A stretch of DNA of 64,000 nucleotides from Roseinatronobacter domitianus (GTDB taxonomy: Bacteria > Pseudomonadota > Alphaproteobacteria > Rhodobacterales > Rhodobacteraceae): NCBI RefSeq assembly GCF_023336755.1, contig NZ_JALZWP010000002.1, positions 186,001-250,000 on the forward strand, written 5' to 3'. Positions within the stretch are counted from its first letter, which is position 1. Each line of letters begins with the position of its first letter. The position numbers and the translations under genes are program-made. The notes under the pieces are model-generated. The model made no database searches. It saw nothing but the letters and a program-made list of their open reading frames with translations, and was not told the DNA's origin. This document shows positions 28,867 to 38,144 of the stretch, piece after piece.

Positions 28867-29406
28867 TTAATCTGAGGTATCTCTGAGCTGCACGGTGATC
28901 GGCGGGTATGCAAAGTCGTCTGTTTCATTATCGGTCGCGGCCGCGTTGACGGCTCCGATAATGATTGCTCCTAAAAGACCCGTTCCAATCGCGCCGGATT
29001 GCCGCTGCTGCGCCGTGACGTTAACAACATTTACCGTAGACGACCCGGACTGCGTGCCGATTTCGCAACGCACGAACAAAGCCGGGGAGTTCGCACCATA
29101 ATCCGGCACAACGACATTGGCAGGTGTGGCGAAGCTGGCCGTATAGAGGCCACTATCCAGCTTGCAAGATACACCTGTCAATTCGGCCCGGCCATTTTCC
29201 CCTTGGCCGAAAGCACGCACTTGGACGGTATCCTGCCCCCGGAATCGTGGAACAGGATTACCCTGCGACCGGGCGCGGGCATAGACATCAACGCCAACTG
29301 CTCCGGCGCGATCATTCGGAGTAACCGTAATCGGCGGCGTGTTGATCTGGGCCTGCGCGCAACCCATTAGGATCAAGGGCAAAATCAGTTTAAATTTTGG
29401 CTTCAT
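28867..29406 (-). CDS. Putative lipoprotein
   Basis: A 179-residue product starting MKPKFKLILPLILMGCAQAQ: a lipoprotein signal with lipobox L-M-G-C at Cys16. The mature part contains beta-strand-like repeats and a disulfide-capable pair (GVSCKLD ... FVRCEIG), then a small hydrophobic stretch GAIGTGLLGAIIIGAVNAAA near the C-terminus. The frame is open upstream but only this ATG gives a signal at the N-terminus. It sits just after secA on the same strand, 31 bases away, but need not be functionally linked. Confidence 0.65.
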   Translation of the reverse strand: MKPKFKLILPLILMGCAQAQINTPPITVTPNDRAGAVGVDVYARARSQGNPVPRFRGQDTVQVRAFGQGENGRAELTGVSCKLDSGLYTASFATPANVVVPDYGANSPALFVRCEIGTQSGSSTVNVVNVTAQQRQSGAIGTGLLGAIIIGAVNAAATDNETDDFAYPPITVQLRDTSD

Positions 29407-29437
29407 TTCAATTTTGTCCTTGTATGATGACATGAAG

Positions 29438-32128
29438 CTACAAAATTTGCCCATGGCAATGCTTGAACTTCTTGCCCGACCCGCAAGGGCACGGGTCATT
29501 CCGGCCCGGATTGCCCCAAGTCGCGGGATCGTTCTCGACAAACCCGTCAAGCAATGGGGCCGGGGCTGCGCCACCATTCTCCTCAGCGACGCGCTTGCTT
29601 TGCTGCTGAAGCGCCACTTGCTGCAACATCTGCTGCTGTTCTTGCTCGGTCAGTGGACGCACCCGCGCAAGATATTGCGTCACATCCTCGCGCAACGAAT
29701 TTAGCATGGTCTCGAACAAGACGAAGCCTTCGGCCTTATACTCGTTCAGCGGGTCTTTCTGGGCATACCCCCGAAAGCGCACGGCAGAGCGCAGATGGTC
29801 CAACGTCAGCAAATGTTCGCGCCATTTGCGGTCAATCGTTTCCAGAAGAACCTGTTTTTCCAACGACCGCAGCGTGTCGCCGCCGAACTGTTCTTCTTTG
29901 TGTGCCATCAGCGCATCCGACGCCTCTGCCACGCGTTCGCGCACAACCTCTTGATCGACACCATCTTCTTCGCCCCAGGCAGGCGCGGGCAAGTCCAGCC
30001 CCATCTTGTCGCGCAGAGCGGTTTGCAAGCCGTCCATATCCCATTGCTCGGAATAGGATTTCGGCGGCATATGCTCATCAACCAAGTCGTCGATGACCTG
30101 ATGCCGCATGTCCCCGGTAATCTCCGACAGGTCATCGGCCAGCATGATCTCGCGCCGCTGTTCGAAGATAACCCGGCGCTGTTCATTCATGACGTTATCG
30201 TATTTCAACAGCTCCTTGCGCATGTCGAAATTGCGGCCCTCGACCTTGGCCTGCGCCTTTTCGAGCGATTTGTTGACCCAGGGGTGAACGATTGCCTCGC
30301 CCTCTTTCATCCCCAAGGTCGACAGCACTTTTTCCAGCCGTTCGGACCCGAAAATCCGCATCAGGTCATCTTCCAGCGACAGGAAGAAAACCGAACGCCC
30401 CGGATCGCCCTGACGGCCCGACCGACCGCGCAACTGGTTGTCGATCCGGCGGCTTTCATGGCGCTCTGTGGCCAGCACGAACAGGCCACCGGCGTCTTTG
30501 ACCTTTTGCTTTTCGTCGGCCACTTCCGCTTCAATCCGGGCGCGGGTCTCAGCAGGGTCGGCATCGGGGTTTTCCGCCAAGGCCTGCATTACCTGCATAT
30601 CGACGTTGCCGCCAAGCTGAATATCGGTGCCGCGCCCGGCCATGTTGGTTGCAATCGTCACGGCGCCAAAACGGCCCGCATCACCCACGATTTGGGCCTC
30701 TTGTTCGTGCTGGCGTGCATTCAGCACATTATGGGGGATGTTGGCGTCTTTCAGCAGGGTGGACAGTTCTTCGGATTTCTCGATGGATGTCGTGCCCACC
30801 AGAATTGGCTGGCCCTTGTCATGCGCAATGCGAATTTCTTCCAGCACGCCTTGCAGCTTTTCGGTGGCGGTGCGGTAGACCTGGTCATCCTCGTCCAGAC
30901 GCGCAATCGGCAGGTTGGTCGGTATTTCGACCACGCCCAGATTGTAGATTTCCTTGAATTCGGACGCTTCTGTGCTGGCTGTCCCGGTCATGCCCGCCAG
31001 TTTTTGATACATGCGGAAGTAGTTCTGGAAGGTCACAGAGGCATAGGTCACGTTTTCGGGCTGGATGGCCACGTTTTCCTTGGCTTCAATCGCCTGATGC
31101 AACCCTTCGGACAGGCGGCGCCCTGTCATCATCCGCCCGGTGAATTCGTCGATCAGCACCACCTGACCATCGCGCACGATGTAATTCTGGTCCTTGTGGA
31201 ACAGTTTATGCGCGCGCAGACCTTGATTCACATGATGCACAAGCGAGGTGGCTTCAGGGTCGTAAAGCGACATGCCGTCTTCCAGCATTCCCGCTTCGCG
31301 CAGCTTTTCCTCGATAAACTCGTTGCCTTCTTCAGTCAGCGTGGTGTTGCGCAGCTTTTCGTCCAGCGTGAAATGTTCTTCGGTCAGGGACGGGATCAGC
31401 GCATTAACTTTAACGTATAGCTCCGAACGGTCATCCGCCGGGCCGGAAATAATCAACGGTGTGCGCGCCTCGTCGATCAGGATCGAATCCACCTCATCGA
31501 CAATGGCAAAGAAATGCGGGCGCTGGTTCATCTCTTCCAACCGCATCCGCATGTTGTCGCGCAGATAATCGAAGCCCAGTTCGTTATTGGTGGCATAGGT
31601 TACATCCGCAGCATATGCGGCGGGCTTCTCGGCGTCAGGCTGCTGCGAATAGACAACGCCCGTGCGCATCCCCAGCTTCTCGAACACCTTGCCCATCCAG
31701 GCAGAGTCGCGCTTTGCAAGGTAGTCATTCACGGTCACGATGTGCACGCCCTTGCCCGCCAGCGCGTTCAGATAGGCAGGCAAGGTGGCGACAAGCGTCT
31801 TGCCCTCGCCCGTCTTCATTTCCGCGATATTGCCTTGGTGCAGGAAAATGCCGCCAACCAACTGCACGTCAAAGGCGCGCAGCCCCAGCGCGCGGCGCGC
31901 GCCTTCGCGGCAATTGGCGAAGGCTTCTGGCAGCACATCATCCAGACTTGCGCCATCTGCCACGCGGGCTTTCAGCTCTTCGGTTTTGGCAATCAGGCCA
32001 TCGTCGGACAGCGCCTCGAACTCCGGCTCCAGCGCGTTGATCTTTGCCACAAGCGGTCGCACGGCCTTGACCATCCGGTCATTCGCCGTGCCAAAGATCT
32101 TCTTCGATACTGCACCAAGACCCAGCAT
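29438..32128 (-). CDS. secA: Preprotein translocase ATPase SecA
   Basis: An 896-residue motor that pushes unfolded preproteins through SecYEG. NBD1 has Walker [12 protein letters not shown] and the DEAD-like [21 protein letters not shown]; the preprotein cross-linking domain is inserted after it; NBD2 has [15 protein letters not shown] and [13 protein letters not shown]. The helical scaffold follows, and the C-terminal zinc-binding tail [20 protein letters not shown] binds SecB. The length is usual. Divergent from a peptidyl-prolyl isomerase across about 210 bases in which no clear promoter pair was recognised. Confidence 0.98.
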   Translation of the reverse strand: MLGLGAVSKKIFGTANDRMVKAVRPLVAKINALEPEFEALSDDGLIAKTEELKARVADGASLDDVLPEAFANCREGARRALGLRAFDVQLVGGIFLHQGNIAEMKTGEGKTLVATLPAYLNALAGKGVHIVTVNDYLAKRDSAWMGKVFEKLGMRTGVVYSQQPDAEKPAAYAADVTYATNNELGFDYLRDNMRMRLEEMNQRPHFFAIVDEVDSILIDEARTPLIISGPADDRSELYVKVNALIPSLTEEHFTLDEKLRNTTLTEEGNEFIEEKLREAGMLEDGMSLYDPEATSLVHHVNQGLRAHKLFHKDQNYIVRDGQVVLIDEFTGRMMTGRRLSEGLHQAIEAKENVAIQPENVTYASVTFQNYFRMYQKLAGMTGTASTEASEFKEIYNLGVVEIPTNLPIARLDEDDQVYRTATEKLQGVLEEIRIAHDKGQPILVGTTSIEKSEELSTLLKDANIPHNVLNARQHEQEAQIVGDAGRFGAVTIATNMAGRGTDIQLGGNVDMQVMQALAENPDADPAETRARIEAEVADEKQKVKDAGGLFVLATERHESRRIDNQLRGRSGRQGDPGRSVFFLSLEDDLMRIFGSERLEKVLSTLGMKEGEAIVHPWVNKSLEKAQAKVEGRNFDMRKELLKYDNVMNEQRRVIFEQRREIMLADDLSEITGDMRHQVIDDLVDEHMPPKSYSEQWDMDGLQTALRDKMGLDLPAPAWGEEDGVDQEVVRERVAEASDALMAHKEEQFGGDTLRSLEKQVLLETIDRKWREHLLTLDHLRSAVRFRGYAQKDPLNEYKAEGFVLFETMLNSLREDVTQYLARVRPLTEQEQQQMLQQVALQQQSKRVAEENGGAAPAPLLDGFVENDPATWGNPGRNDPCPCGSGKKFKHCHGQIL

Positions 32129-32340
32129 GCTCTCTCCACCTGTTGGCGCGCGTCGGCGCCGCTGACCACATCGTCATTGCCCTTGACCGCGCGCCGGGGT
32201 TGTCGGCACGCGCAGGCTTCCATAGAAGGGCAGGTGAACCGCACGGCCCCGGACATCGCAGAACCTTGGCTGCGATGTAATAGGCGGCCTCAAGATAGTC
32301 AACAAAGCGCGCCTTGCTCGCGCAGAATGGAGAGCCCGAT

Positions 32341-33180
32341 ATGGTCAGTTTTTTGCGCACATTGCCCGCCGTCGCCCTTGTTTTCGGATTGGCAGGCACC
32401 GCCACGGCACAAGAACCTAGCCCGGAAACGGTTGTCGCCAGCGTGAACGGAGTGGAGATCACGCTTGGTCATGTGCTTCAGGCGCGCACCAGCCTGCCCG
32501 AGCAGTTCCAGCAAATGCCAATGGAATCGCTGTTGGAACCGTTGGTCAACCAGTTGATCGACCAGACCGCGCTGATGCAATCGGTTGATGGCACATTGAC
32601 CACCGCAGAAGAAGTGGCCCTGGAAAACGGGCGGCGCGACTTCATGGCGAATACCGCGCTGACCCGCGCGGCGGAAGCCGCAGTCAGCGAAGAAGCGATC
32701 GCCGAAGCCTACGCGGCCTTCGTCACGGAATTCGATGGACGCGAGCCAACGCCGGAATTCAATGCCTCGCATATTATCGTGGCGACCGAAGAAGAAGCGC
32801 AGGCGCTGCGCACGCAACTGGACGAAGGCGCTGATTTCGCCGAATTGGCCCGCGCCAATTCGACCGATGGTGCCGCGGCCAATGGCGGCTCTCTGGGTTG
32901 GTTCGGACTGGGCGCGATGGTGCCTGAATTCGAAAACGCCGTCATCGACATGGAGGTGGGCGAGGTCGCAGGCCCGTTGCAAACGCAATTCGGCTGGCAT
33001 CTGGTTATTCTGAACGACACCCGCATGTCCACCGCGCCCGAATTGGAAGATGTCCGCGATGCCTTGGTGCAGAACATCCAGCGTGAAGCGGTGGAAGCGG
33101 AAATCGCCCGAGTAACCGAAACCGCAGAGATTACCCGGAACCTGGACGCCATCGCGCCCGAAGCGCCCGAGGCAGAGTAG
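32341..33180 (+). CDS. Parvulin-type peptidyl-prolyl isomerase, periplasmic
   Basis: A 279-residue SurA/PrsA-like foldase. Signal peptide MVSFLRTLPAVALVFGLAGTATA; an N-terminal helical chaperone part (about 25-130); the parvulin domain (about 140-235) with ASHIIVATEEEAQAL, FAELARANSTDGAAANGGSLGWFGLGAMVPEFENAV and the FGWHLVIL end; and an acidic C-terminal tail. It would isomerise X-Pro bonds and help fold exported proteins, fitting its position divergent from secA. A strong terminator follows. Confidence 0.92.
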   Translation: MVSFLRTLPAVALVFGLAGTATAQEPSPETVVASVNGVEITLGHVLQARTSLPEQFQQMPMESLLEPLVNQLIDQTALMQSVDGTLTTAEEVALENGRRDFMANTALTRAAEAAVSEEAIAEAYAAFVTEFDGREPTPEFNASHIIVATEEEAQALRTQLDEGADFAELARANSTDGAAANGGSLGWFGLGAMVPEFENAVIDMEVGEVAGPLQTQFGWHLVILNDTRMSTAPELEDVRDALVQNIQREAVEAEIARVTETAEITRNLDAIAPEAPEAE

Positions 33181-33225
33181 AAACTAGACGAAGTTTCTCA
33201 GAGCGTGTAACGCTTTGCGCAGACC

Positions 33226-33252
33226 GCCGGCCCCTTCGCGGGCCGGCTTTTT
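33226..33252 (+). terminator. Intrinsic terminator after the isomerase gene
   Basis: Arms GCCGGCCC / GGGCCGGC with a 6-base loop followed by TTTTT. It ends 13 bases before the chosen argJ start, so argJ translation begins almost directly downstream and argJ transcripts must either read through or begin inside this stretch. Confidence 0.85.
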
Positions 33253-33265
33253 CATGGGGTTCCCA

Positions 33266-34594
33266 ATGGGCAAGAAGAAAAAGCTGAAAGCCAAGGTTAA
33301 GGCACTTAAGGCACGTTTGGCCGCCGCAGAAGCGACACTGGCAGGTGTGGCCAAACCGGCACCAAGCGTTTCGCCGCTTGCCCCCGAAGGGTTTCCGAAG
33401 CTGCCCGTCATTGCCGGCGCACGCTTTGCCACCGCCATGGCCGGGGTGCGCTACGGCGGACGCACCGACGTCATGCTGGCGCATCTGGCACCGGGCACCG
33501 TCATGGCAGGCACTTTTACACGGTCGGCCACACGCGCGGCCTCTGTACTGGATGCGCAGGCGAAAATCGGCCTTGATAGCCGGGATGGCGCGGCCATCCT
33601 TGTGAATTCCGGCAATGCCAATGCCTTTACCGGGGCACAGGGGGGTGACTCAGTCCAAGCCATTGCGGGGGCCGTAGCAGACCGCTTGGGGCTTCCGGCC
33701 GCGCGGGTCTTCACGTCATCCACCGGGGTCATTGGCGAAGCCCTGCCGTATGAGCGCATCACCGCCACGCTCGATACGCTGACAGGCGCGCTGCATGAAG
33801 ACGCCCTGCCCGATGCCGCCCGCGCCATTATGACCACCGACACCTACCCCAAGGGGGCCAGCACGACCGTAACCATCGGTGGTGAAACCGTGCAGATCGC
33901 CGGTATTGCCAAAGGGTCGGGCATGATCGCACCCGATATGGCGACGATGCTGGTTTACATCTTCACCGATGCAAGAATCACCCAAGCCGCGTTGCAGTCG
34001 GTAATCTCTCGCGGCACTGATGCCAGCTTCAACTGCATCACGGTGGATAGCGACACATCGACTTCGGACATGCTGCTGGCTGCTGCCACCGGCGCAAGCC
34101 AAGCGCCGCTTATCGAAAATGCCGCAAGCCCAGAGGGCCAAGCCTTTGCCACGGCAATGAACGGTCTGATGCTGGACCTTGCGCATCAGGTTGTGCGCGA
34201 CGGCGAAGGCGCCACCAAATTCGTTGAAGTGGCCGTGTCCGGCGCGCGGTCCGATGCCGATGCCCGCCGTGTTGCCATGGCCATAGCCAATTCGCCGCTG
34301 GTGAAAACAGCCGTTGCTGGCGAAGACCCGAACTGGGGCCGCGTTGTCATGGCCATCGGCAAGTCCGGGGCCGAAGCCGATCGCGATCGTCTGTCTATCC
34401 GCTTTGGGCCGCATCTCGTCGCCTATCAAGGGCAAGTCGCGCCTAGCTATACGGAAGAAATCGGCGCGGCCTATATGAAGGGGCAGGAACTTGTCATCGG
34501 CGTCGACCTGCGGCTTGGCGTGGGCTCGGCCAAGGTCTGGACCTGCGACCTGACCAATCGGTACATCGAAATCAATGCGGATTACCGTTCGTGA
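33266..34594 (+). CDS. argJ: Glutamate N-acetyltransferase / amino-acid acetyltransferase ArgJ
   Basis: A 442-residue Ntn-type enzyme of arginine synthesis that moves the acetyl group from N-acetylornithine to glutamate. The self-cleavage site is in GMIAPDMATML, with nucleophile Thr at about 227; NSGNANAFTG and DPNWGRVVMAIGKSG are also family hallmarks. The first 30 residues are a Lys/Ala-rich extension (MGKKKKLKAKVKALKARLAAAEATLA) that looks like a short coiled coil and is not part of the catalytic fold. I prefer ATG 33266 over 33254 because GGGG lies at a fitting distance. Four-base coupling with the following mutT (GTGA). Confidence 0.93.
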   Translation: MGKKKKLKAKVKALKARLAAAEATLAGVAKPAPSVSPLAPEGFPKLPVIAGARFATAMAGVRYGGRTDVMLAHLAPGTVMAGTFTRSATRAASVLDAQAKIGLDSRDGAAILVNSGNANAFTGAQGGDSVQAIAGAVADRLGLPAARVFTSSTGVIGEALPYERITATLDTLTGALHEDALPDAARAIMTTDTYPKGASTTVTIGGETVQIAGIAKGSGMIAPDMATMLVYIFTDARITQAALQSVISRGTDASFNCITVDSDTSTSDMLLAAATGASQAPLIENAASPEGQAFATAMNGLMLDLAHQVVRDGEGATKFVEVAVSGARSDADARRVAMAIANSPLVKTAVAGEDPNWGRVVMAIGKSGAEADRDRLSIRFGPHLVAYQGQVAPSYTEEIGAAYMKGQELVIGVDLRLGVGSAKVWTCDLTNRYIEINADYRS

Positions 34595-34989
34595 AGGTCG
34601 TTCTGGTTTCTGCCGTGGCGCTGATCGACCCGGATGGGCGCGTGCTTCTTGCCCAACGCCCGGAAGGCAAGTCAATGGCTGGATTGTGGGAGTTCCCCGG
34701 TGGCAAGGTAGAGGCCGGGGAAACCCCAGAGGCCGCGCTGATCCGCGAATTGCATGAAGAACTTGGGATCGAGACTTGGGATTCCTGTTTGGCGCCGCTG
34801 ACCTTCGCCAGCCACAGCTATGATGATTTCCACTTGATGATGCCCCTTTTCGTGTGCCGGAAATGGGGCGGCCAACCTCAATCACGCGAAGGGCAGGCTT
34901 TGAAATGGGTGCGCCCAGAGCACCTGCGCGACTATCCTATGCCTGCTGCCGACCTGCCACTGATTCCCATCCTGCGCGACTGGCTGTAA
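34591..34989 (+). CDS. mutT: MutT-type NUDIX hydrolase
   Basis: A 132-residue NUDIX enzyme with the full box GKVEAGETPEAALIRELHEEL-GI (G-x5-E-x7-R-E-x2-E-E-x-G-hydrophobic) and the MutT-like ends VLVSAVALIDPDGRVLLAQRP and a WEFPGGK strand. MutT removes 8-oxo-dGTP from the nucleotide pool. It begins with GTG overlapping the argJ stop (GTGA), so it is translationally coupled. A weak hairpin (GCGTTGT / ACAACGC, 34990-35016) follows the stop. Confidence 0.88.
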   Translation: MKVVLVSAVALIDPDGRVLLAQRPEGKSMAGLWEFPGGKVEAGETPEAALIRELHEELGIETWDSCLAPLTFASHSYDDFHLMMPLFVCRKWGGQPQSREGQALKWVRPEHLRDYPMPAADLPLIPILRDWL

Positions 34990-35163
34990 GCGTTGTTGTC
35001 CACATGGAGACAACGCCAAACCATGCAAATGACTGTTTCTTCATCGAAACATCTTATTTCTGATGCACCGCAGAAAATGGCATAATTAGGGCATAAGATG
35101 GTTAATCCGGATTGGAAGCGCCCGGCCTTCTGATACCAATCAGGTAACACGAAGAGGTTAATC

Positions 35164-35301
35164 ATGCTCGCAACTATCCGCATCAGCAGCCACATACAGG
35201 CGCAAGGCATTCTGGTGAAACGGCTGGCAAACGGTATGATCGTCATTCGGGCGGGTCAGAAGGTGCTGACAGGACGTCCGATCTCCAAGCGCGTCGCCTG
35301 A
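35164..35301 (+). CDS. Small 45-residue basic protein
   Basis: A short gene with a good ribosome site (GAAGAGG at 35150-35156) and a strong terminator just downstream. The product, MLATIRISSHIQAQGILVKR followed by a short strand-rich GMIVIRAGQKVLTGRPISKRVA, has no signal or membrane segment and is basic. The pattern looks like a compact beta protein of about four strands. I do not recognise a named family. Isolated, with its own upstream gap (34990-35163) and terminator, so probably its own transcript. Confidence 0.65.
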   Translation: MLATIRISSHIQAQGILVKRLANGMIVIRAGQKVLTGRPISKRVA

Positions 35302-35324
35302 ACAACGGCGCGTGGTTTCTACTC

Positions 35325-35351
35325 AAACCCTGGCCCTGTGGCCAGGGTTTT
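35325..35351. terminator. Intrinsic terminator after the 45-residue gene
   Basis: Perfect 11-bp arms AAACCCTGGCC / GGCCAGGGTTT with a CTGT loop and T-run; the A-run on the other side makes it bidirectional for the convergent Trm112 gene. Confidence 0.88.
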
Positions 35352-35366
35352 ATCATATCCGGCAGG

Positions 35367-35552
35367 TCACTCTATCTCGCGGGCTTCATCCACCAACATG
35401 ACGGGAATACCGTTGCGGATGGGGAAGGCCAGATGCGCAGGACGCGAGATAAGCTCCTGCGCGGCCAGGTCATAGCGCAACTGCGCTTTCGTCACGGGGC
35501 AGACCAGGGCTTCCAACATATGCCGGTCAAAGCCCCGATCCTCGGCGCTCAT
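35367..35552 (-). CDS. Trm112-family protein
   Basis: A 61-residue protein of the Trm112/YcaR family: [16 protein letters not shown] at the N-terminal end and [28 protein letters not shown] at the C-terminal end. In eukaryotes and archaea Trm112 activates methyltransferases; bacterial members are short and one of the zinc Cys is often missing, as here (only one Cys is visible). It overlaps the upstream LON-domain gene by 4 bases. Confidence 0.9.
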   Translation of the reverse strand: MSAEDRGFDRHMLEALVCPVTKAQLRYDLAAQELISRPAHLAFPIRNGIPVMLVDEAREIE

Positions 35553-36187
35553 TGCATTGCCTCACCTTCACCGCCGTGCAACGCGAATTGCATCAGGGTC
35601 ACAAGCGTCTCGCGCCGGGTGGACAATGAAGGCGCTTCCAGCAGCGCCTGTTTTTCATCTGGCTCAAACGGGCACAGCATGGATAGCGAATTGATAAGCA
35701 TTTCATCATCCGCTTCTTTCAGGCTGCTCCAATCTGTCGACAGCGCATGATGCGTGAAAAACCGCTCCAGCAAGGTAAAGAAATGCGCGCGGTCAAACCC
35801 GCCATCTGTTTCCTCTACGCCGCAATCGCGGGTAAAGTCGGCCCAATCCACCTCTGCGCGGCGATAGGGCGTGAAACCTGCCACTTCTTGCCGCAACCGG
35901 AACCGTGAGATCCCGGTCAAGGTAATCATGTAGCGCCCGTCCTCGGTTTCCGAGAACGCTGTCAAACGCCCCGCGCAGCCGATACTGTGCCAACGGTCCG
36001 AACCGTCCGGTGCATTGCGTGGCTGAACCATCCCGATCAGACGGTGCGGCGTTTTCATACAATCTTCCAGCATCGCAATGTAGCGCGGCTCGAAGATGTG
36101 CAGGGGCAACCGGGCGCGCGGCAACAGCAGCGCCCCCGGCAAGGGGAAGACCGGCATGAGGTCTGGGAAGTCTTTGATCCGCGTCAT
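35549..36187 (-). CDS. LON peptidase substrate-binding domain protein
   Basis: A 212-residue protein consisting of the Lon N-terminal (LonN/PUA-like) domain alone: [31 protein letters not shown] at the start, [29 protein letters not shown] in the middle, and a helical C-terminal half. No ATPase or protease domain. Its role is unsettled; perhaps substrate recruitment. I use ATG 36187; a TTG start three codons upstream is possible. Translationally coupled to Trm112, and upstream lies the thioredoxin-TPR gene on the same strand. Confidence 0.9.
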   Translation of the reverse strand: MTRIKDFPDLMPVFPLPGALLLPRARLPLHIFEPRYIAMLEDCMKTPHRLIGMVQPRNAPDGSDRWHSIGCAGRLTAFSETEDGRYMITLTGISRFRLRQEVAGFTPYRRAEVDWADFTRDCGVEETDGGFDRAHFFTLLERFFTHHALSTDWSSLKEADDEMLINSLSMLCPFEPDEKQALLEAPSLSTRRETLVTLMQFALHGGEGEAMQ

Positions 36188-36214
36188 GCCGTGCAATCTA
36201 ACCCGAAGCGGCCC

Positions 36215-37120
36215 TCAGGCAAATATCATTGACGACAACTTCCGCCGTCCCTTTGCTGCCAGCGGGTCATTGGGCTTGAGCGCGTCGAAAATCGTGAACA
36301 ACTGCGCCTTGGCCGCAGCGTCATTCCAGTCGCGGTCACGGCGGAAAAGCTCCAGTAGGGTTTCGATCGCGTCTTCGACCTGACCAGCCGCGTATTGCGC
36401 CTGCGCCAGATCAAACCGCGCCTGATGGTCATCGGGGTTGGCTTCGACCGCCGCGCGCAAGTCATCGACCGGGCCGGCACTTGTCGCCTGCTGCGCCAAA
36501 GCCAGCATGGCACGCGCTGCGTCCACTTCTGGGGCGCTGGCGATGGCGGCCGGGGCGTTGGCGATCAACGCCTCTGCCTGATCCAGATTGCCCGCTGCAA
36601 CATGCGCGCGCGCAAGCCCCCCGAAGGCACGGGCATTTTCAGGCTCTTCAGACAAGACAGCAGCAAAAACCTGCGCGGCATCGGTAGCAGCGCCAGAATC
36701 GAGCATCTGATCGGCTTCATCCAAAGCAGCGTCAAGCCCGTCATCGCCGCCCATAGCGGCCAGCTTGGTCACGAATTCCTTCAGCTGCGACGGTGGCTGC
36801 GCGCCTTGAAAGCCGTCAACGGGCTGCCCCTGAAAGAACGCGTAAACGGTCGGGATGGATTGCACCCGCAACTGCCCGGCCACCGCCTGATTCTCATCCA
36901 CATTTACTTTGACCATGCGGACCTTGCCGCCTGCGGCCTTGACCTCTGCCTCTAGCGCCGGGCCAAGGGTTTTGCATGGCCCGCACCACGGCGCCCAGAA
37001 ATCGACAATGACGGGCACATCCTTGCTGGCCTCAATAACGTCAGCCATGAAGCCTTGGTCGGTGGTGTCCTTGATGATGTCGTCGCCCGCGCCCGTGGCG
37101 CCTGTCCCAAATTCCAGCAT
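36215..37120 (-). CDS. Thioredoxin-TPR protein (YbbN/CnoX type)
   Basis: A 301-residue protein with an N-terminal thioredoxin domain (about 20-125) that retains the W-C-G-P-C active site in VDFWAPWCGPCKTLGP and cis-Pro in VQSIPTVYAFF, followed by helical TPR-like repeats (about 140-300). In E. coli, YbbN/CnoX is a chaperedoxin that protects proteins under oxidative stress and hands them to GroEL; the E. coli protein lacks the classic CGPC pair, which is intact here. Start at 37120 (MLEFGTG) fits the family. Confidence 0.9.
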   Translation of the reverse strand: MLEFGTGATGAGDDIIKDTTDQGFMADVIEASKDVPVIVDFWAPWCGPCKTLGPALEAEVKAAGGKVRMVKVNVDENQAVAGQLRVQSIPTVYAFFQGQPVDGFQGAQPPSQLKEFVTKLAAMGGDDGLDAALDEADQMLDSGAATDAAQVFAAVLSEEPENARAFGGLARAHVAAGNLDQAEALIANAPAAIASAPEVDAARAMLALAQQATSAGPVDDLRAAVEANPDDHQARFDLAQAQYAAGQVEDAIETLLELFRRDRDWNDAAAKAQLFTIFDALKPNDPLAAKGRRKLSSMIFA

Positions 37121-37193
37121 CTTGGTCCTCTTGGTCCGAAAATTCGTGTTGCGCGATATATATGGGCGCGCATGGCCCAAAACGAAAGGGCGG

Positions 37194-37982
37194 TTACAGG
37201 TCGAAAGTAGCAAAAACCGGCGCGTGGTCCGAAGGCTTCTCCCACCCGCGCGCGGCGCGCAACACACGAGAGCCGTGCCCAGCCGCCGCAATATCGCCGC
37301 TGGCCCAGATATGGTCCAGCCTGCGGCCCTTGTCGGCGGCATCCCAGTCACGGGCGCGGTAGGACCACCAGGAATAGAGCAAACCTTCCGGGATATCGGC
37401 GCGGGTCACATCGACCCAGCCGCCGGCCTCTTGGGCGTTGCCCAAATGCTCCACCTCTATCGGCGTATGCGAAACCACCTTCAAAAGCTGCTTGTGCGAC
37501 CACACGTCATCCTCGCGCGGGGCAATGTTCAGGTCGCCCACAAGGATGGATTTCTCCGGCAGATTCGCCCTGAAATGGTCGCGCATCTCTGTCAGCGTAT
37601 CCAGCTTGTGGCCGAATTTCTCGTTGACCGTGCGATCCGCCACATCCCCCCCGGCGGGCACATAGCAATTATGGATCGTCACACCATTTTCCAGCGTGGC
37701 CGCGACATGGCGCGCATCGCCCTTGCCGCACCAGTCGATATGGCCCGCATCCTGCAAGGGCAGTCGCGACAGGATGGCTACCCCGTTATAACCCTTTTGC
37801 CCGCGCGCGGCCCAATATCCGTAGCCCATCTCTGCGAACAGCTCGAACGGAATGTTCTCGACCGGGCTTTTACATTCTTGCAGGCACAGCACATCGGGCG
37901 CTTCGTCGCACAGCAGCTTTTGCACCAGCCCTGCGCGCAAACGAACAGAGTTGATATTCCATGTGGCAAGCGTGAAGGGCAT
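37194..37982 (-). CDS. xthA: Exodeoxyribonuclease III
   Basis: A 262-residue AP endonuclease/3' exonuclease of base-excision repair. The endonuclease/exonuclease/phosphatase fold is clear: TLATWNINSVRLR at the start, LCLQECKS (metal Glu), YNGVAILSR, VGDLNIAP (catalytic Asp, Asn), LDHIWAS and SDHAPVFATFDL with the general-base His at the end. Start at 37982 is the usual family start. Monocistronic, in the same direction as the thioredoxin gene 73 bases downstream. Confidence 0.93.
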   Translation of the reverse strand: MPFTLATWNINSVRLRAGLVQKLLCDEAPDVLCLQECKSPVENIPFELFAEMGYGYWAARGQKGYNGVAILSRLPLQDAGHIDWCGKGDARHVAATLENGVTIHNCYVPAGGDVADRTVNEKFGHKLDTLTEMRDHFRANLPEKSILVGDLNIAPREDDVWSHKQLLKVVSHTPIEVEHLGNAQEAGGWVDVTRADIPEGLLYSWWSYRARDWDAADKGRRLDHIWASGDIAAAGHGSRVLRAARGWEKPSDHAPVFATFDL

Positions 37983-38144
37983 CCGGTCTCTCCTAATTTG
38001 CTCCCTTACATGCACGTGGCAGGACAGAGCGGCAAGGGTGCGAATTGATACATCTGGACAACCCCGTCCTGTTTCTGTTCTGTTGGCGATTGCACCGTTC
38101 CGCGCTTCGGCACCCGCGTGGAACGCGATAAGGGAGGATAGGGT

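Noticed and set aside
29795-31420. Long open frame (541 codons) on the plus strand
   Set aside because: It is antisense to secA in full; the sequence is His/Gln-rich with no motif, as expected from the mirror of a GC-rich codon pattern.
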